Shown here: positions 63,353 through 64,000 of the stretch, piece by piece
How the letters are laid out: the number at the start of each line of letters is the position of its first letter
Numbering within the stretch: position 1 is the stretch's first letter
NCBI GenBank assembly: GCA_023411115.1
Contig: JAEYPF010000010.1
Span: forward strand, 481,830-545,829
From: Methanobacteriota archaeon
GTDB taxonomy: Archaea; Methanobacteriota; Methanobacteria; Methanobacteriales; Methanobacteriaceae
DNA: 64,000 bases
Direction of reading: 5' to 3'
Made by a program: the position numbers and the translations under genes
Notes under the pieces: generated by a model
What the model was told of the DNA's origin: nothing
Seen by the model: the letters and a program-made list of their open reading frames with translations, nothing else
Databases searched by the model: none

Positions 63353-64000
63353 TTATTCTGCATTTAAAAGCAGATTAAATACAGATAAAGTTGTTAAAAC
63401 CGCCTCTTCAGTCCTTATAGTTGCAGTCCCTTGAGATGGAACTGTATTGACTTCAAGATCTATGATGTTCTTTCGGCCCTGAATTAATTCATGCAAGCCT
63501 GAATAAGGACCGCCAAACAAAATAGCCAAATGTTTGGCATCTTTTATCTTATGCTTTACTTCATCTAAAATAGAAGTGATGGGCTCGGCATATCTAGAAG
63601 TTCCGATAACGAAATCGGGTTTTACTTCCAATACGCTTTCATACAAGTCCTTATAAGTAGATAAAACCTCGTAACCCCAGTAAGTATCGGGCTTATCCGG
63701 TTCTATTAATATCTCTTTTTTGCTAAGCTTCACTACGCGGAAGCTAAACACTTTATTTATGCTGAGTTTCTCACGACAAAGTGCGGGTCTATCCGCCCCT
63801 ATGTCAACTATTGTACCTTTTTTTGTCCTTTTTACAGTGAACCCTTGCCTATAATCACCCACATGAGGTTCATCTGTAGGATGGTGGGGAGTTCTAAGTG
63901 GTGGAAGAATTCCCACGTTTTTTAATTCCCTTGTGATTGGAAATACCTTTTTTCGAAGGTATTGAGGCGTATTCATATAAGTGAGAACATCACTAATAAA
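63353..64000 (-). CDS. SPOUT-class RNA methyltransferase (COG2106), 5' end cut by the window
   Basis: The frame is open from the right edge (FISDVLTYMNTPQYLRKKVF) to the stop at 63353, about 215 residues, so an internal ATG at 63976 is not the true start. An OB-like insert reads YRQGFTVKRTKKGTIVDIGA, and the knotted SAM-binding end AILFGGPYSGLHELI with VPSQGTATIRTEEAVLTTLS is typical of COG2106/DUF171 SPOUT proteins. It resembles what I recall as the first gene before L3 in Methanothermobacter. The RNA target is not known to me. Confidence 0.88.
   Translation of the reverse strand, partial: FISDVLTYMNTPQYLRKKVFPITRELKNVGILPPLRTPHHPTDEPHVGDYRQGFTVKRTKKGTIVDIGADRPALCREKLSINKVFSFRVVKLSKKEILIEPDKPDTYWGYEVLSTYKDLYESVLEVKPDFVIGTSRYAEPITSILDEVKHKIKDAKHLAILFGGPYSGLHELIQGRKNIIDLEVNTVPSQGTATIRTEEAVLTTLSVFNLLLNAE

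Overview
The window is archaeal and AT-rich (visibly well below 40% GC). It carries archaeal-type ribosomal proteins (L15e, L37Ae, L18e, L14e, L34e, L19e, L32e, S4e), RNA polymerase subunits P, K, N and D, an exosome/proteasome block, archaeal RNase P proteins and the archaeal mevalonate branch. The close match to what I remember of Methanothermobacter proteins (a Mth212-type exonuclease III, the same gene orders) points to Methanobacteriales, most likely Methanobacterium. The genus is inference.

Left part, mostly + strand (1-14.4 kb): the end of cbiQ, then cbiO and archaeal riboflavin synthase ribC; a CMD-family protein; an orphan membrane histidine kinase; then the translation/RNA-decay block rpl15e, a COG1325 RNA-binding protein, rnp3, rnp2, psmA, an SBDS homologue, rrp4-rrp41-rrp42, rpl37ae, rpoP, a Brix protein, pcc1, pfdB and a DUF3194 gene. 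A 580-bp gap holding two strong hairpins leads to a HisA-like protein and a PfkB kinase.

Middle accessory part (14.4-28.6 kb): a small membrane protein; a PsbP-like/sortase fusion whose 3' end lies in a 38-39-bp tandem repeat; an exonuclease III that probably also nicks at dU; a DUF1998 helicase with a SWIM zinc-finger partner; a secreted protein; an ArsR regulator with a 26-bp palindromic operator and a probably leaderless mRNA; a soluble LonA-type protease followed by twin hairpins with anti-Shine-Dalgarno loops; a CPBP protease; purA; and an M20 peptidase.

Right part, all - strand (28.7-64 kb): transcription runs right to left through the S10/spc/alpha-type ribosomal supercluster (SPOUT methyltransferase, L3 through SecY, adkA, the DUF106 protein, L34e, cmk, L14e, cbf5, tRNA-Ser, S13-S4-S11-rpoD-L18e-L13-S9-rpoN, tRNA-Pro, rpoK). 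It continues into eno, a ferredoxin, S2, a MEMO1-family gene and the isoprenoid genes mvk-ipk-fni-rnj-idsA, then gltX and dapL. Translation, RNA polymerase assembly, protein export and lipid-precursor synthesis are therefore arranged in one long co-directional block. Small genes found by reading the sequence are rpoP, rpoK, rpoN, rps14 and two tRNAs. The tRNA-Pro(GGG) has two introns.

The least explained structure is a set of perfect minihairpins with 7-11-bp stems and exactly 3-nt loops. Thirteen lie in 38.44-38.92 kb, five more between sui1 and rnp1, and singletons elsewhere. The twin-hairpin loci at 12.45 and 23.7 kb are candidate small RNAs.
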